From Bradyrhizobium sp. NFR13 (GTDB taxonomy: Bacteria > Pseudomonadota > Alphaproteobacteria > Rhizobiales > Xanthobacteraceae): a stretch of DNA of 64,000 nt. Shown here in pieces: positions 52,652 through 61,965 of this stretch (position 1 is its first letter; each line of letters begins with the position of its first letter). The stretch is from contig NZ_FOTP01000009.1 in the NCBI RefSeq assembly GCF_900114605.1, positions 62,001-126,000 on the forward strand. The letters run 5' to 3'. Position numbers and translations under genes: made by a program. The notes under the pieces were generated by a model. It was not told where the DNA came from. It searched no databases and was given only the letters and a program-made list of their open reading frames with translations.

Positions 52652-53407
52652 TCAATCCGCCGGGGTGGAGGTCAGCAGTGCCAGCGCAGGCAGCAAATCG
52701 AGATGCGTGCGGTTGCGCAGTGCCAGCCGCAAATTGCGCACGGCGAGCCGCGCGTGTTCGCGCATGATCGCCTCGGCACGCGCACCTTCGCGGTTCTCGA
52801 TGGCGTCCACGACGACGCGGTGATGTTCCTGGCCGATCAGCAGGATGTTGTGCGCTTCCGGCAGCGCTGACTGCGCCATCACGAAGGCGCTGGGCGAGGC
52901 GAAGGGCATGGCCGAAACACGATCTATTTGCCGGATCACCGGGGCGCTGCCGGAAAGGTCGGTCAGCAGTGCGTGGAAGCGCGCATTCATTGTCACATAG
53001 GCCGAGAAGGCTTCGACCGAGATCGGATCCTGCCGCACCAACTGATCCAGATCAGCGAGACATTCTTTCAATGGTTCGAGATTGCGGGCGCTGGCGCCGC
53101 GCTCGGCAGCGAAGCGTGCGGCGAGGCCTTCCAATGTGCCGCGCAATTCGATCGAGTCGAGGATATCGCGCTCGGAAAACGCTTTCACCATGAAGCCGCC
53201 GGATGGGATCGCCTGCAGCAGGCCTTCATCCTCCAGCCGCACCAGTGCGAGGCGCACCGGCGTACGCGAGACGCCGGTGATGTCGACAGCCTGCAATTCG
53301 CTGATGCGCTCGCCCGGACGCAGCGTGCCGGACAGGATCATGTCGCGCAGTGCCAGCTGCGCACGGACGGTCTGCGAGACGGAGCGTTCGGTATCGCGTT
53401 CGCTCAT
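52652..53407 (-). CDS. GntR-family (FCD) regulator, VanR-like
   Basis: A 251-residue regulator with a GntR winged helix (LRPGERISELQAVDITGVSR, TPVRLALVRLEDEGLL) and an FCD ligand domain. It sits between vanA (4 bases upstream) and vanB (12 bases downstream), where it should regulate their expression. In other genera VanR is a divergently encoded relative, so this arrangement is a local feature. Confidence 0.9.
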   Translation of the reverse strand: MSERDTERSVSQTVRAQLALRDMILSGTLRPGERISELQAVDITGVSRTPVRLALVRLEDEGLLQAIPSGGFMVKAFSERDILDSIELRGTLEGLAARFAAERGASARNLEPLKECLADLDQLVRQDPISVEAFSAYVTMNARFHALLTDLSGSAPVIRQIDRVSAMPFASPSAFVMAQSALPEAHNILLIGQEHHRVVVDAIENREGARAEAIMREHARLAVRNLRLALRNRTHLDLLPALALLTSTPAD

Positions 53408-53411
53408 GGTC

Positions 53412-54461
53412 TCACTCCGCGGCCTGCAGTTTGGGCGGCGTGGTTTCCTTCGCCACCATGCGGTCGATCACTCGTCGGCACCACATGGCGCCGGCATCGA
53501 TGTTGAGGTTGTAGAACACGCGATCGGGGTTCTCGTTCATCGCCTTCTGCTGCGCTTCCAGAATGATCTCGTCCTCGCGGAAGATGCCGGACACGCCTTC
53601 GCGGATTTCCGTGGTGATCTTCTGCTCGGTGATGCGGTGGTTGCGCACAAAGGCCCAGAAATAGTGGCAGGTGGTCTCGGTTTCCGGCGTCATGGTGTTG
53701 AGCACGAAGCCATTGACGCCCTGCGAGCGATCGCCTTCCGGCGCGCCGGTGCCGGTGGGCGCCACGCCGACATCGATATTCACCGTGCTCGGCGCCTGAA
53801 AGTGGATGATTTGCCAGCGATCGACCGGCCCGGGTTTCCGCAACTGCGCGGCCCAGAATGGCGGCGCCTCGATGCCCTTCATCCAGCGCGTCACGGTCAC
53901 TGTCTTGTCGCCGTGCGTGACATCGAACGGCGCCTCGGCGACGTCGTCCTGGCCGATGCTGGAGCCATGCACGAAGGTCTCGTGGGTGAGATCCATCAGA
54001 TTATCGACCACGAGGCGATAGTCGCACTTCGCGTGAATCGTCTTGCCGTCGCCGGCCCATTGCGGATCATCATTCCAGTGCATGTCCGGCACCAAAGCGG
54101 GATCGGCCAGCGCCGGGTCGCCCATCCACAGCCAGATGAAGCGATGCCGTTCGACCACGGGATAGGAGCGCACGCAGGCCGAGGGATTGATGGTCTCCTG
54201 CGAGGGCATGAAAGTGCAGCGGCCCTGCGCGTTGTATTTCAGGCCGTGATAGCCGCAGACGACCGTGTCGCCCTCGAGGCGTCCCTTGGAGAGCGGCACC
54301 AATCGGTGCCAGCAGGCATCCTCCAGCGCGCTGACGCCGCCATCGGAGCGGCGGTAGATCACCACATGCTTGCCGCAGATCGTGCGCGGGAAAAGCTGGT
54401 GCTTGATGTCGGCATCCCAGGCGGCGGCGTACCAGGCGTTCAGCGGGAATGAAGCGGGCAT
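53412..54461 (-). CDS. vanA: Vanillate O-demethylase oxygenase subunit (Rieske)
   Basis: A 349-residue Rieske oxygenase. The cluster ligands are in CWHR and CGYHG (about residues 50 and 69), the mononuclear iron motif is NLMDLTHETFVHGSSIGQ, and the C terminus LNIDAGAMWCRRVIDRM closely matches VanA proteins. It demethylates vanillate to protocatechuate with VanB. GGAGG precedes ATG 54461. No protocatechuate gene is nearby. Confidence 0.92.
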   Translation of the reverse strand: MPASFPLNAWYAAAWDADIKHQLFPRTICGKHVVIYRRSDGGVSALEDACWHRLVPLSKGRLEGDTVVCGYHGLKYNAQGRCTFMPSQETINPSACVRSYPVVERHRFIWLWMGDPALADPALVPDMHWNDDPQWAGDGKTIHAKCDYRLVVDNLMDLTHETFVHGSSIGQDDVAEAPFDVTHGDKTVTVTRWMKGIEAPPFWAAQLRKPGPVDRWQIIHFQAPSTVNIDVGVAPTGTGAPEGDRSQGVNGFVLNTMTPETETTCHYFWAFVRNHRITEQKITTEIREGVSGIFREDEIILEAQQKAMNENPDRVFYNLNIDAGAMWCRRVIDRMVAKETTPPKLQAAE

Positions 54462-54496
54462 CGTGTTCCTCCATGGCGCAGTTCTTGAGTCCTGTC

Positions 54497-54641
54497 TGTA
54501 TACAGGAACGGCATTTGATGGGACGATACTCTAATAGAATGGGGATGAGAACTGATTTATGTATACTGAAATCGGCTAACGTTTGCAGAATAGGTATTAA
54601 AAAACCGCCCGTAAGGGCGGTTTTCCGTGAAGGCTGTATAC
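54497..54641. promoter_or_regulatory. Three TGTATAC motifs around the vanA promoter
   Basis: TGTATAC occurs at 54497-54503 (inside the 10-bp palindrome CTGTATACAG), 54560-54566 and 54635-54641. The first is 36 bases upstream of the vanA ATG on its promoter side. GntR/FCD operators often contain TGTxxACA, so these are candidate sites for the regulator encoded in the operon. Confidence 0.5.
54598..54624 (-). terminator. Intrinsic terminator of the MoxR gene
   Basis: A 10-bp perfect stem AAAACCGCCC/GGGCGGTTTT with a four-base loop, followed on the minus strand by TTTTTT. It lies downstream of the MoxR gene (minus) and in the vanA promoter region. Confidence 0.85.
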
Positions 54642-54653
54642 CTCGATGGTGGA

Positions 54654-55496
54654 TCAGACTTCCCGCCTGTTCAAAAACGCGAGCCGCTCGAACAGGTGCA
54701 CGTCCTGCTCGTTCTTCAACAGCGCGCCATGCAGCGGCGGGATCAGCTTGCGCGGGTCGCGCTCCCGCAGCATCTCCGGCGACATGTCCTCATTGACCAG
54801 CAGCTTCAGCCAGTCGAGCAGTTCCGATGTCGACGGCTTCTTCTTGAGGCCCGGCACGTCGCGCACCTCGAAGAAAATGCGCATCGCTTCGGCGACGAGG
54901 CGCTGCTTGATACCGGGGAAGTGGACCTCGACGATCTGGTGCATGGTGTCGATGTCGGGGAACTTGATGTAGTGGAAGAAGCAACGGCGCAGAAACGCGT
55001 CGGGCAATTCCTTCTCGTTGTTTGATGTGATCATCACGATCGGGCGCTTTGACGCCTTGATGGTCTCGCCGGTCTCGTAAACATGGAATTCCATGCGGTC
55101 GAGTTCGAGCAGAAGGTCGTTCGGGAATTCGATATCAGCCTTGTCGATTTCGTCGATCAGCAGCACCGGTCGTTCTGTGTGGGTGAAAGCTTCCCACAGC
55201 TTGCCGCGCTTGATGTAGTTGCCGATGTCCGAGACGCGGGGATCGCCGAGCTGGCTGTCGCGCAGGCGCGAGACTGCATCATATTCGTACAGGCCCTGCT
55301 GTGCCTTTGTGGTCGACTTGATGTGCCAGGTCAGTAGCGGTGAGCCCAGCGCCTTGGCGACTTCTTCGGCCAGTACGGTCTTTCCGGTGCCGGGCTCGCC
55401 CTTCACCAGCAGCGGGCGTTCGAGCACGATGGCGGCATTGACCGCAACCTTGAGATCGTCGGTCGCGACATAGTTTTCAGTGCCGGTAAATTTCAT
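54654..55496 (-). CDS. MoxR-type AAA+ ATPase
   Basis: A 280-residue AAA+ ATPase with Walker A LVKGEPGTGKTVL and Walker B VLLIDEIDKADIE. The sensor 1 motif MITSNNEKELPDAFLRRCFF includes the Arg finger, as in MoxR. MoxR proteins act with von Willebrand A proteins to assemble or activate metal enzymes. The VWA partner is encoded at 58267 on the opposite strand, 2.8 kb away. Confidence 0.92.
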   Translation of the reverse strand: MKFTGTENYVATDDLKVAVNAAIVLERPLLVKGEPGTGKTVLAEEVAKALGSPLLTWHIKSTTKAQQGLYEYDAVSRLRDSQLGDPRVSDIGNYIKRGKLWEAFTHTERPVLLIDEIDKADIEFPNDLLLELDRMEFHVYETGETIKASKRPIVMITSNNEKELPDAFLRRCFFHYIKFPDIDTMHQIVEVHFPGIKQRLVAEAMRIFFEVRDVPGLKKKPSTSELLDWLKLLVNEDMSPEMLRERDPRKLIPPLHGALLKNEQDVHLFERLAFLNRREV

Positions 55497-55586
55497 GGAG
55501 ACTTTGCCTTGTTCTTGTCGCGCGGACGCGCGCCGCCGAAATGATGGAAATCGCGGTAGGCGATCGCAGAGTGAGGGGATGCGACG

Positions 55587-55829
55587 TCAGCGCCGGATCA
55601 GCGACAGGATGACGAGCACGATCACCGCGCCGATGGTGGCGTTGACGATGTCGCGGATCGCCCCGACGCCAAGGCTCACACCCAGGCGTGGCAGCAGCCA
55701 GCCGGCGACCAGTGCGCCGATGATGCCGATCACGATATTGCCGAGCAGGCCGAAGCCGGCGCCACGAACGATCAGCCCGGCCAACCAGCCGGCAATGGCA
55801 CCGATCAGCAAGGCTGCGAGAATTCCCAT
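55587..55829 (-). CDS. GlsB/YeaQ/YmgE family stress-response membrane protein
   Basis: An 80-residue protein with three hydrophobic segments: MGILAALLIGAIAGWLAGLI, GFGLLGNIVIGIIGALVAGW and NATIGAVIVLVILSLI. The family (transglycosylase-associated) is membrane-bound and stress-induced, and its function is unclear. It precedes the MoxR gene on the minus strand but is separated by 90 bases. Confidence 0.88.
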   Translation of the reverse strand: MGILAALLIGAIAGWLAGLIVRGAGFGLLGNIVIGIIGALVAGWLLPRLGVSLGVGAIRDIVNATIGAVIVLVILSLIRR

Positions 55830-56047
55830 GGATCAATCCTTCGCGGGCGACACTGGGTGCCGCGCCATCCCCGTTATGATGTTAAGCCGCTGGCCGATTT
55901 GACCCGCCGGCACGTTTCCGGGCGAAGTTTAATTGAATTATTGGTCAGGTCCAGCCACCATTCGGGGCACTTTGCGGGACCTTTTGCGATGACGACGAAC
56001 ATATCATGGCGGGGAAGGGCCGGGTGGCCTGGGGGGCAATGGGCGGA

Positions 56048-57964
56048 TCAGCCGTTGTGCGAAAAGCCGGCGCTGAAATATTCGCGTTGCAGCGCCGAAT
56101 TGGCGACCACGCAATCGCGGCCACGTCGTTTGGCCTCGTAAAGCGCCAGATCGGCCTCACCGACCAAAACGGCTTCGTTCGAGGTGAGGCCGTTCCGGCT
56201 GGCGACGCCGACGCTGATCGACAGGTGGCCACGGGTTGATGCCCTATTTGGAATCTCCAGCGCCCTGACCCGAAGGCGCAGGGCTTCCGCGATTGTGATC
56301 GCATCGGCTTCGGATACGTCCGGCAAAACGATGGCAAATTCCTCGCCGCCATAGCGTGCGGACAATGCCGGCGTATTGATCGTGGCATCGGCGATGACGG
56401 ATGCGACGCGTTTCAGGCAGTCGTCGCCGGCCTGGTGGCCGTTGCTATCATTGTAGCCCTTGAAGTTGTCGACGTCGATCAACAGCATCGACATCTGTTC
56501 ATGTTGCTCATAGGCACGGCGCAGAAAGCTGTCGAAGGTGCGCCGGTTTGCCAGCCCTGTCAGCCCGTCAGTGGTTGCGAGTTCGGCAAGTTTGGAATTC
56601 AGCGCGGTCAGCTCGTCCTGCATGCTCTTGCGCAAGGTGACGTCGCGCAGCACGCCTACGATTTCGACCTTGTCGCGATCGATCTCACGGGTGGCCAGTT
56701 TGAAGTTTACTTCTACCCATGCCAGTGATTTGTCATCGCGATAAGTTCTAAAGATCACCGTACGGTTCGCTGTGAGATCTTTCAGTTGCGCGCTCGCCGC
56801 CTTCACAGCTTCGACATCATCCGGATGCACCAATTCGAAGCAGGAGCGCCCGAGCAGATTTTTTGGACTATGCCCCAAAACGAACTCGACCGAATGTGAG
56901 ACAAAGACGATGTTCCCGAAACGATCGAGCAGAATGATCACATCAGCGATGTTGTCGGCGAGCAGGCGATAGCGGGACTCGCGCTCGCGGAGCGCGTTTT
57001 CCATGTTGAGACGGAAGCGGAACTGGGTCGATAGCAGTGCGGCGAGCAGGATCACCGTGCAGAGCAGGACCGAAGCAACGATAACGTCGGATAGCAGATT
57101 GCTCTTCCACGTCGCCAGCACCTGATCCTCGGGAATCGCAACTGTGACGATCAGCGGATACTGGGTAGTTTGCTCGTAGCTGAAATACTTGGCGATACCG
57201 TCAAACGGCGAATCGATCTTGTAGAAGCCTGCCAGACTCTGTTTTAGACGGGTCTGAATGAGCTGAGTTCCGGAGAGGTCCTTCCCAACCTCCATCGATG
57301 GCCAGTGAATCAGCAGCGTGCCGTCGCTTCGGATCAGGCTGATGCCGCCGCTCTCGCCGATCTCGAACGTCTTGTAGAAATCGCTGAAGTACTGGTTGTC
57401 GATCGCACCCGTCAGCACACCTTTGAAGTTGCCATCGGGGCTGTCGATCCGCTTCGACAGGATGATTGACGGGCGGCCAGTTAGCCGCGACGTGATCGGG
57501 GCGTTGATCCTGATATTGGAGTCGGTGTGGTCGCGATGATAGATGAAATAGTCGCGGTCCGAATTATTGTGCGTTGGCGTTTCCGGCAACGAGGAATAAC
57601 GCCAATTGCCGAGCGTGTCGAATACGCCGATTTCCCGCAGCTGTGGCAGCGCATTCGCCGTATTGGCCAGAAACGTATTGAAGCGATCCGGTTGCGGGTT
57701 TTGGTATTTCAGTAGATCCGCCATCCCGCTCATGGCGATATCGATGGCTTGTATCGAGCGCGAAGCATGTTCGACCAGCGAATGTGCGAGGTTTCGACTG
57801 TCGGTCTCGCTTTGTGCCAGCACGGTTTGGCGGGCATCGAGCGCCTTCCAGACGACAAGCCCGAGCACGCACGCGCTCATCGCCAGCACGAACAGCGTGA
57901 CGATCACTCCTGGTGCGGAGAGTCGGCTCGGCGAACTGCTGGTCGGTGTCGTGGGTACGGTCAT
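56048..57964 (-). CDS. Membrane-bound diguanylate cyclase with Cache-like sensor and PAS domain
   Basis: A 638-residue protein. TM helix 1 lies near 20-40, then comes a periplasmic Cache-like domain (GNWRYSSLPETPTHNNSDRD, RLTGRPSIILSKRI). TM helix 2 is near 300-320, a PAS domain follows (ESRYRLLADNIADVIILLDR), then a GGDEF domain with RYGGEEFAIVLP and the preceding TDGLTGLANRRTFD. The GGEEF active-site form indicates c-di-GMP synthesis. It lies between genes of the MoxR/VWA pair but is unrelated to them by function. Confidence 0.92.
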   Translation of the reverse strand: MTVPTTPTSSSPSRLSAPGVIVTLFVLAMSACVLGLVVWKALDARQTVLAQSETDSRNLAHSLVEHASRSIQAIDIAMSGMADLLKYQNPQPDRFNTFLANTANALPQLREIGVFDTLGNWRYSSLPETPTHNNSDRDYFIYHRDHTDSNIRINAPITSRLTGRPSIILSKRIDSPDGNFKGVLTGAIDNQYFSDFYKTFEIGESGGISLIRSDGTLLIHWPSMEVGKDLSGTQLIQTRLKQSLAGFYKIDSPFDGIAKYFSYEQTTQYPLIVTVAIPEDQVLATWKSNLLSDVIVASVLLCTVILLAALLSTQFRFRLNMENALRERESRYRLLADNIADVIILLDRFGNIVFVSHSVEFVLGHSPKNLLGRSCFELVHPDDVEAVKAASAQLKDLTANRTVIFRTYRDDKSLAWVEVNFKLATREIDRDKVEIVGVLRDVTLRKSMQDELTALNSKLAELATTDGLTGLANRRTFDSFLRRAYEQHEQMSMLLIDVDNFKGYNDSNGHQAGDDCLKRVASVIADATINTPALSARYGGEEFAIVLPDVSEADAITIAEALRLRVRALEIPNRASTRGHLSISVGVASRNGLTSNEAVLVGEADLALYEAKRRGRDCVVANSALQREYFSAGFSHNG

Positions 57965-58266
57965 TCGATTCTATGTTGACTGCAAAACAGGCCATCACCA
58001 TGGCCGTCGTTGCTTTCACGATAGCTAAGAATGACTGCCGATGGCGTGAGACCGCGTTGCGTGGTTACTGACGCCGGAATTGTTGAAACAAATACCTGCA
58101 ATCTGAAAAACGATTGCTTCACCATGCCGCGGAGCGGAATTCGTCCCGGTTTGCTGACAAATCTCGCTTATTTCGGACGTGCGCTGCGATGGCGAGCCAC
58201 GGGCTGTGTAGGCTTCTACCGCATCCGGCCCTTGACGGGCGCGGGTGGTCGGGCAATCTGTCAATC
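57965..58266. other. Intergenic region between GGDEF and VWA genes
   Basis: About 300 bases between divergent genes, with the promoters of both. In-frame starts at 58114 exist for the VWA gene, but the sequence there does not resemble the family. I see no repeat or RNA gene. Confidence 0.4.
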
Positions 58267-59448
58267 ATGTTCTTGCAATTCTTCACATCGCTGCGCGATG
58301 CGCAGGTCCCGGTGACCCTGCGCGAATATCTCACGTTGATGGAGGCGCTCGACGCCGATCTCGCGGATCAGTCCGTGGAGAATTTCTATTATTTGTCCCG
58401 TGCAGCGCTGGTGAAGGACGAGCGCAATCTCGACAAGTTCGATCGGGTGTTCGGCACGGTCTTCAAGGGGCTTGAGAGCCTGCTCGACGCCATGGAGAAG
58501 GCGGAGATTCCCGCCGAGTGGCTGAAAAAGCTCGCCGAGAAATATCTGACCGAGGAAGAGAAGAAGCAGATCGAGGCCATGGGCTGGGACAAGCTCATGG
58601 AAACCCTGCGGAAGCGCCTCGAAGAGCAGAAGGAACGCCATCAGGGCGGCAATAAATGGATAGGCACCGCCGGGACCTCACCGTTTGGCGCCGAAGGCTA
58701 CAATCCCGAAGGCATCCGTATCGGCCAGGAAAAGAGCCGCCACCGGCGCGCGGTGAAGGTCTGGGACAAGCGCGAGTTCAAGGATCTCGACGGCAATGTC
58801 GAACTGGGAATCCGCAATATCAAGGTGGCGCTGCGCCGTCTGCGCAAGTTTGCCCGCACCGGTGCGCCGGATGAACTCGATCTCGACACCACCATTCGCG
58901 AGACCGCCAATCACGGTTATCTCGACGTCCATATGCGGCCGGAACGGCGCAACGCGGTCAAAGTATTGGTGTTCTTCGATATCGGCGGATCCATGGATTC
59001 GCATATCGAGCAGGTCGAAGAACTGTTTTCGGCCGCGAAGAGCGAATTCAAGCACATGGAGTATTTTTACTTCCACAACTGCCTTTATGAAGGCGTGTGG
59101 AAGCAGAACAAGCGCCGTTTCACGGACCGTACGCCGACCTGGGATGTGCTGCACAAATACGCCCACGACTACAAGGTCGTGTTTGTCGGCGACGCCTCGA
59201 TGTCGCCTTACGAGATCATGGTGCCCGGCGGTTCGGTTGAGCATGTGAACGAAGAGGCCGGCTCGGTCTGGCTGGAGCGCATCACGCAGACCTATCCAAA
59301 CGCGGTGTGGCTCAATCCAGTCGCCAAGCGGCACTGGGATTACTCGGAGTCCACGACCATCATTCGGCGGCTGTTCTCGGAACGGATGTATCCGCTCACG
59401 ATTGAAGGTCTCGAAGGTGCAATGAAGGAACTGGTGCGAAAAGCATGA
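58267..59448 (+). CDS. VWA domain protein (CoxE-like), partner of MoxR
   Basis: A 393-residue protein with an N-terminal helical part (MFLQFFTSLRDAQVPVTLRE) and a C-terminal von Willebrand A domain whose MIDAS motif is DIGGS at 238-242 with GDASMSPYEI downstream. The MIDAS binds metal and works with MoxR ATPases. It overlaps the rhodanese gene by an ATGA. The start is ATG 58267, since an upstream frame start at 58114 lacks similarity. Confidence 0.9.
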   Translation: MFLQFFTSLRDAQVPVTLREYLTLMEALDADLADQSVENFYYLSRAALVKDERNLDKFDRVFGTVFKGLESLLDAMEKAEIPAEWLKKLAEKYLTEEEKKQIEAMGWDKLMETLRKRLEEQKERHQGGNKWIGTAGTSPFGAEGYNPEGIRIGQEKSRHRRAVKVWDKREFKDLDGNVELGIRNIKVALRRLRKFARTGAPDELDLDTTIRETANHGYLDVHMRPERRNAVKVLVFFDIGGSMDSHIEQVEELFSAAKSEFKHMEYFYFHNCLYEGVWKQNKRRFTDRTPTWDVLHKYAHDYKVVFVGDASMSPYEIMVPGGSVEHVNEEAGSVWLERITQTYPNAVWLNPVAKRHWDYSESTTIIRRLFSERMYPLTIEGLEGAMKELVRKA

Positions 59449-59855
59449 CCCAAACGATTACCCGCGGCTACAAGGCGCTGCTCGATGAAGCCAACGCGCA
59501 GATCGAGACGATGAGCGTCGAAGACGTGATGAAGGCTGCGCAGAGCTCTGATGTCGTCATCGTCGATATCCGCGATCCCCGCGAGATCGAACGCGAAGGC
59601 AGGATCCCGGGCTCGTTCTCCTGCACCCGTGGCATGCTGGAATTCTGGATCGATCCGGAAAGTCCGTATGGCAAGCCGGTCTTCCAGGAAGACAAGAAAT
59701 TCATCTTCCATTGCGCCAGCGGCTGGCGCTCGGCGCTGGCGGCCAAGACCGCGGCCGATATGGGCCTGAAGCCGGTGGCGCATCTGGGCGGTGGCTTCAC
59801 CGCCTGGCGCAATGCGGGCGGTGTGGTCGAGAAGGTCGAGCCGAAGGCGAAGTAA
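59445..59855 (+). CDS. Rhodanese-domain protein
   Basis: A 136-residue single-domain rhodanese with catalytic Cys90 in FHCASGWRSA and the active loop DIRDPREIEREG. It transfers sulfane sulfur or acts as a phosphatase-like fold. It overlaps the VWA gene stop and is probably cotranscribed. Confidence 0.92.
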   Translation: MTQTITRGYKALLDEANAQIETMSVEDVMKAAQSSDVVIVDIRDPREIEREGRIPGSFSCTRGMLEFWIDPESPYGKPVFQEDKKFIFHCASGWRSALAAKTAADMGLKPVAHLGGGFTAWRNAGGVVEKVEPKAK

Positions 59856-59890
59856 TCGCGCTGCATCGTGATGAGCGCGTAACCCTCAAT

Positions 59891-59919
59891 CGTCGGCCCG
59901 GGGCAAGCCCGGCCATGAC
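59891..59919. repeat. Fragment of the dispersed GGGC-type repeat (copy 7)
   Basis: CGGCCCGGGGCAAGCCCGGCC followed by ATGAC, a partial arm of the same repeat family, in the gap before sseA. Confidence 0.6.
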
Positions 59920-59948
59920 GATCGTATTGAGCACCACAGGACAGTCCG

Positions 59949-60803
59949 ATGACCAGCACCGATCCTCTCGTCTCCACCGAATGGCTTGCCGCTCATCTCG
60001 GCGATCCCAAGGTCAAGGTCATCGACGCCTCATTCAAGATGCCCGGGGTGCTCCCGCTGCCGGTCGATGACTATCTCGCTGCGCATATTCCGGGCGCGGT
60101 GTTCTTCGATGTCGATGCAGTGTCAGATCATTCCGTTGATCTGCCTCATATGTATCCGGATGCTGACCAGTTCGCCCGAGATGTTGGTGCGCTCGGCATT
60201 TCCTCCGATGATACGGTTGTCGCCTATGATGCAGGCGGCTGGGTTGCGGCGCCGCGGGCGTGGTGGATGTTTCTCTCTTACGGCCATGCCAATGTGAAGG
60301 TGCTCGATGGCGGGCTGAAGAAGTGGAAGGCCGAAGGCCGCGCGACGGAAACCGGAAAGCCGTCACCGAAGCCTGGCACTTTCAGGGCCACGCTCGACAA
60401 GTCGTACGTCCGCAGCAAGGCGCAGGTGGTTGCCAATCTGGATTCGCGCAAAGAGCAATTGATCGACGCGCGCGCCGCCAATCGCTTCGAGGGAAGTGTC
60501 CCTGAACCGCGCGCGGGCATTCGCTCCGGTCACATCCCCGCCAGCCGCAACCTGCCTTACAACCTGTTGTTCGATGCTGCGACCGGCACGATGAAGCCGC
60601 TCGAAGAGTTGCGCCAAGCCTTCACCGGCACGGGGCTCGATCTCGACAAGCCTATCGTCACCACATGTGGCTCCGGCGTATCTGCGGCGGTGTTGACTTT
60701 GGCGCTTTATCGTCTCGGCGTGCGCGGTTCGGCGCTCTATGACGGCTCGTGGTCGGAATGGGGGCAGCCCGACGGTCCACCCGTCGCGACCGGGCCGGCG
60801 TAA
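59949..60803 (+). CDS. sseA: 3-Mercaptopyruvate sulfurtransferase
   Basis: A 284-residue two-domain rhodanese. The catalytic Cys240 sits in TTCGSGVSAAV, the loop type typical of mercaptopyruvate sulfurtransferases (CGSGV) rather than thiosulfate rhodaneses. The substrate region RAGIRSGHIPASRNLPY is conserved. It forms persulfide from 3-mercaptopyruvate. Confidence 0.93.
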   Translation: MTSTDPLVSTEWLAAHLGDPKVKVIDASFKMPGVLPLPVDDYLAAHIPGAVFFDVDAVSDHSVDLPHMYPDADQFARDVGALGISSDDTVVAYDAGGWVAAPRAWWMFLSYGHANVKVLDGGLKKWKAEGRATETGKPSPKPGTFRATLDKSYVRSKAQVVANLDSRKEQLIDARAANRFEGSVPEPRAGIRSGHIPASRNLPYNLLFDAATGTMKPLEELRQAFTGTGLDLDKPIVTTCGSGVSAAVLTLALYRLGVRGSALYDGSWSEWGQPDGPPVATGPA

Positions 60804-60815
60804 TCGGGATCAAGG

Positions 60816-61607
60816 TCAGCGCGCGACCGGCAATCCGAACGGGTCGGTCGGCTGTTGTGCAGCGGCAGCCATAGGCCTCGAGGCTACACGCCGCTTTTTG
60901 ACGGTGATGCGCTTCTTCACGACCTTCTTGGCGGGCTCTGCAGCAGGCTTGGCTTTCGGCAATGGTACCGACTCGGTATCGATGGGCGGTCCACCCAGCA
61001 TCGCAATCTTCGTCGAAGACAATTTTGCGTCGTCATCGGTGAGCGTCGCCGTCGGCTGTGGCCCTGCTGTAACCTCTGCTGCTGCGGCTGGCGCTGCAAC
61101 GGCGGCAGGCTCGGGAGGAGGAGCAGCGACTGGTTCGACGGAGGTCGCTGGTGCGGCGGCAACCGTCGTTAAAGGTTCCCGCTCTTCGATCTTCGTTGCT
61201 TCCGACTTCGCTGCAGCTTCGGGCGTCGGCGTCGCCGCAACCGGGGCGGTCATCTCGGCGGCCGGTGCCGCTTGCGTCGACAGGGGCGCAGTGGTCTCGG
61301 GCAGGGCGACCTTTTCCGGCTCAGCGGGAGCTGCGATGGGGGACACTTGTTCTGTCGTCGTTGTTACGGAGATCGCTGGCGGCGCGGCAGTCTCAGGGGC
61401 TGGTGCCTCGACGCGCAGCATGGCCAATGTCGGCGGAGCTTCGACCGGCTGCTGGGCAAAGACAGTCTGCGGCGGCGCGTATCTGGTCGGAATGGTCGCG
61501 AATTCTTGATGGGCAGAACGCAGCAGGGCTGCGGCACCGAGGCCGAAGACGACCAGCGACACTGTGAGCAGGATGGCTGCGAACAGAAATCGGAAACCCG
61601 GAAGCAT
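60816..61607 (-). CDS. Membrane-anchored Ala/Pro-rich protein
   Basis: A 263-residue protein with a single N-terminal membrane helix (FLFAAILLTVSLVVFGLGAA) and a long Ala/Pro/Glu-rich tail, ending in a basic patch (KKVVKKRITVKKRRVASR). No known domain. It may be a periplasm-facing anchor or a cell-envelope linker. It is convergent with sseA by 13 bases. Confidence in function is low, but the coding potential is good. Confidence 0.6.
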   Translation of the reverse strand: MLPGFRFLFAAILLTVSLVVFGLGAAALLRSAHQEFATIPTRYAPPQTVFAQQPVEAPPTLAMLRVEAPAPETAAPPAISVTTTTEQVSPIAAPAEPEKVALPETTAPLSTQAAPAAEMTAPVAATPTPEAAAKSEATKIEEREPLTTVAAAPATSVEPVAAPPPEPAAVAAPAAAAEVTAGPQPTATLTDDDAKLSSTKIAMLGGPPIDTESVPLPKAKPAAEPAKKVVKKRITVKKRRVASRPMAAAAQQPTDPFGLPVAR

Positions 61608-61965
61608 GAATGGCAGTTCCGCCTTCGGACAGATCGTGGAAGGCTTTCGAACGATGGGAACGCGGTGACAACACTGGAAGTGACCCGTACTGCAGCATCG
61701 GCTGCCGCCAAAGCGTCGCGAATCACGTCCATTTGAGGATAACGCACAGCCTCAGGAACCGTTTGTTAAAAAGTGGGATGCACAACAAATGGCATGTTTC
61801 CGGGCCGTGATTTCAACGGGGGTGAGGTAAGATAGCCACGCCGGCGTGCGATCTCGCGAATATGACCGAAATGGGAAGCTTTTTTCCAGAATTGTCTTGA
61901 ATGCGCCGCTATCCTGCGCGATCTGACGGCATGTTCCGGTTTTTGCTTGAGCTTATACAAGGGCA
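61608..61965. other. Gap between divergent membrane-anchored protein and L,D-transpeptidase
   Basis: 358 bases with no convincing gene. It must hold promoters for both divergent genes. An AT-rich stretch (TTGTTAAAAAGTGG near 61763) is a possible promoter area. I see no repeats. Confidence 0.4.

Noticed and set aside
53082-54452. 456-codon plus-strand frame opposite vanA and the GntR gene
   Set aside because: Antisense shadow covering two genes. No ribosome site and no domain.
54598-54624. Terminator belonging to vanA
   Set aside because: vanA runs leftward from 54461, so this hairpin is upstream of it. The T run is on the minus strand downstream of MoxR, so it ends the MoxR message.
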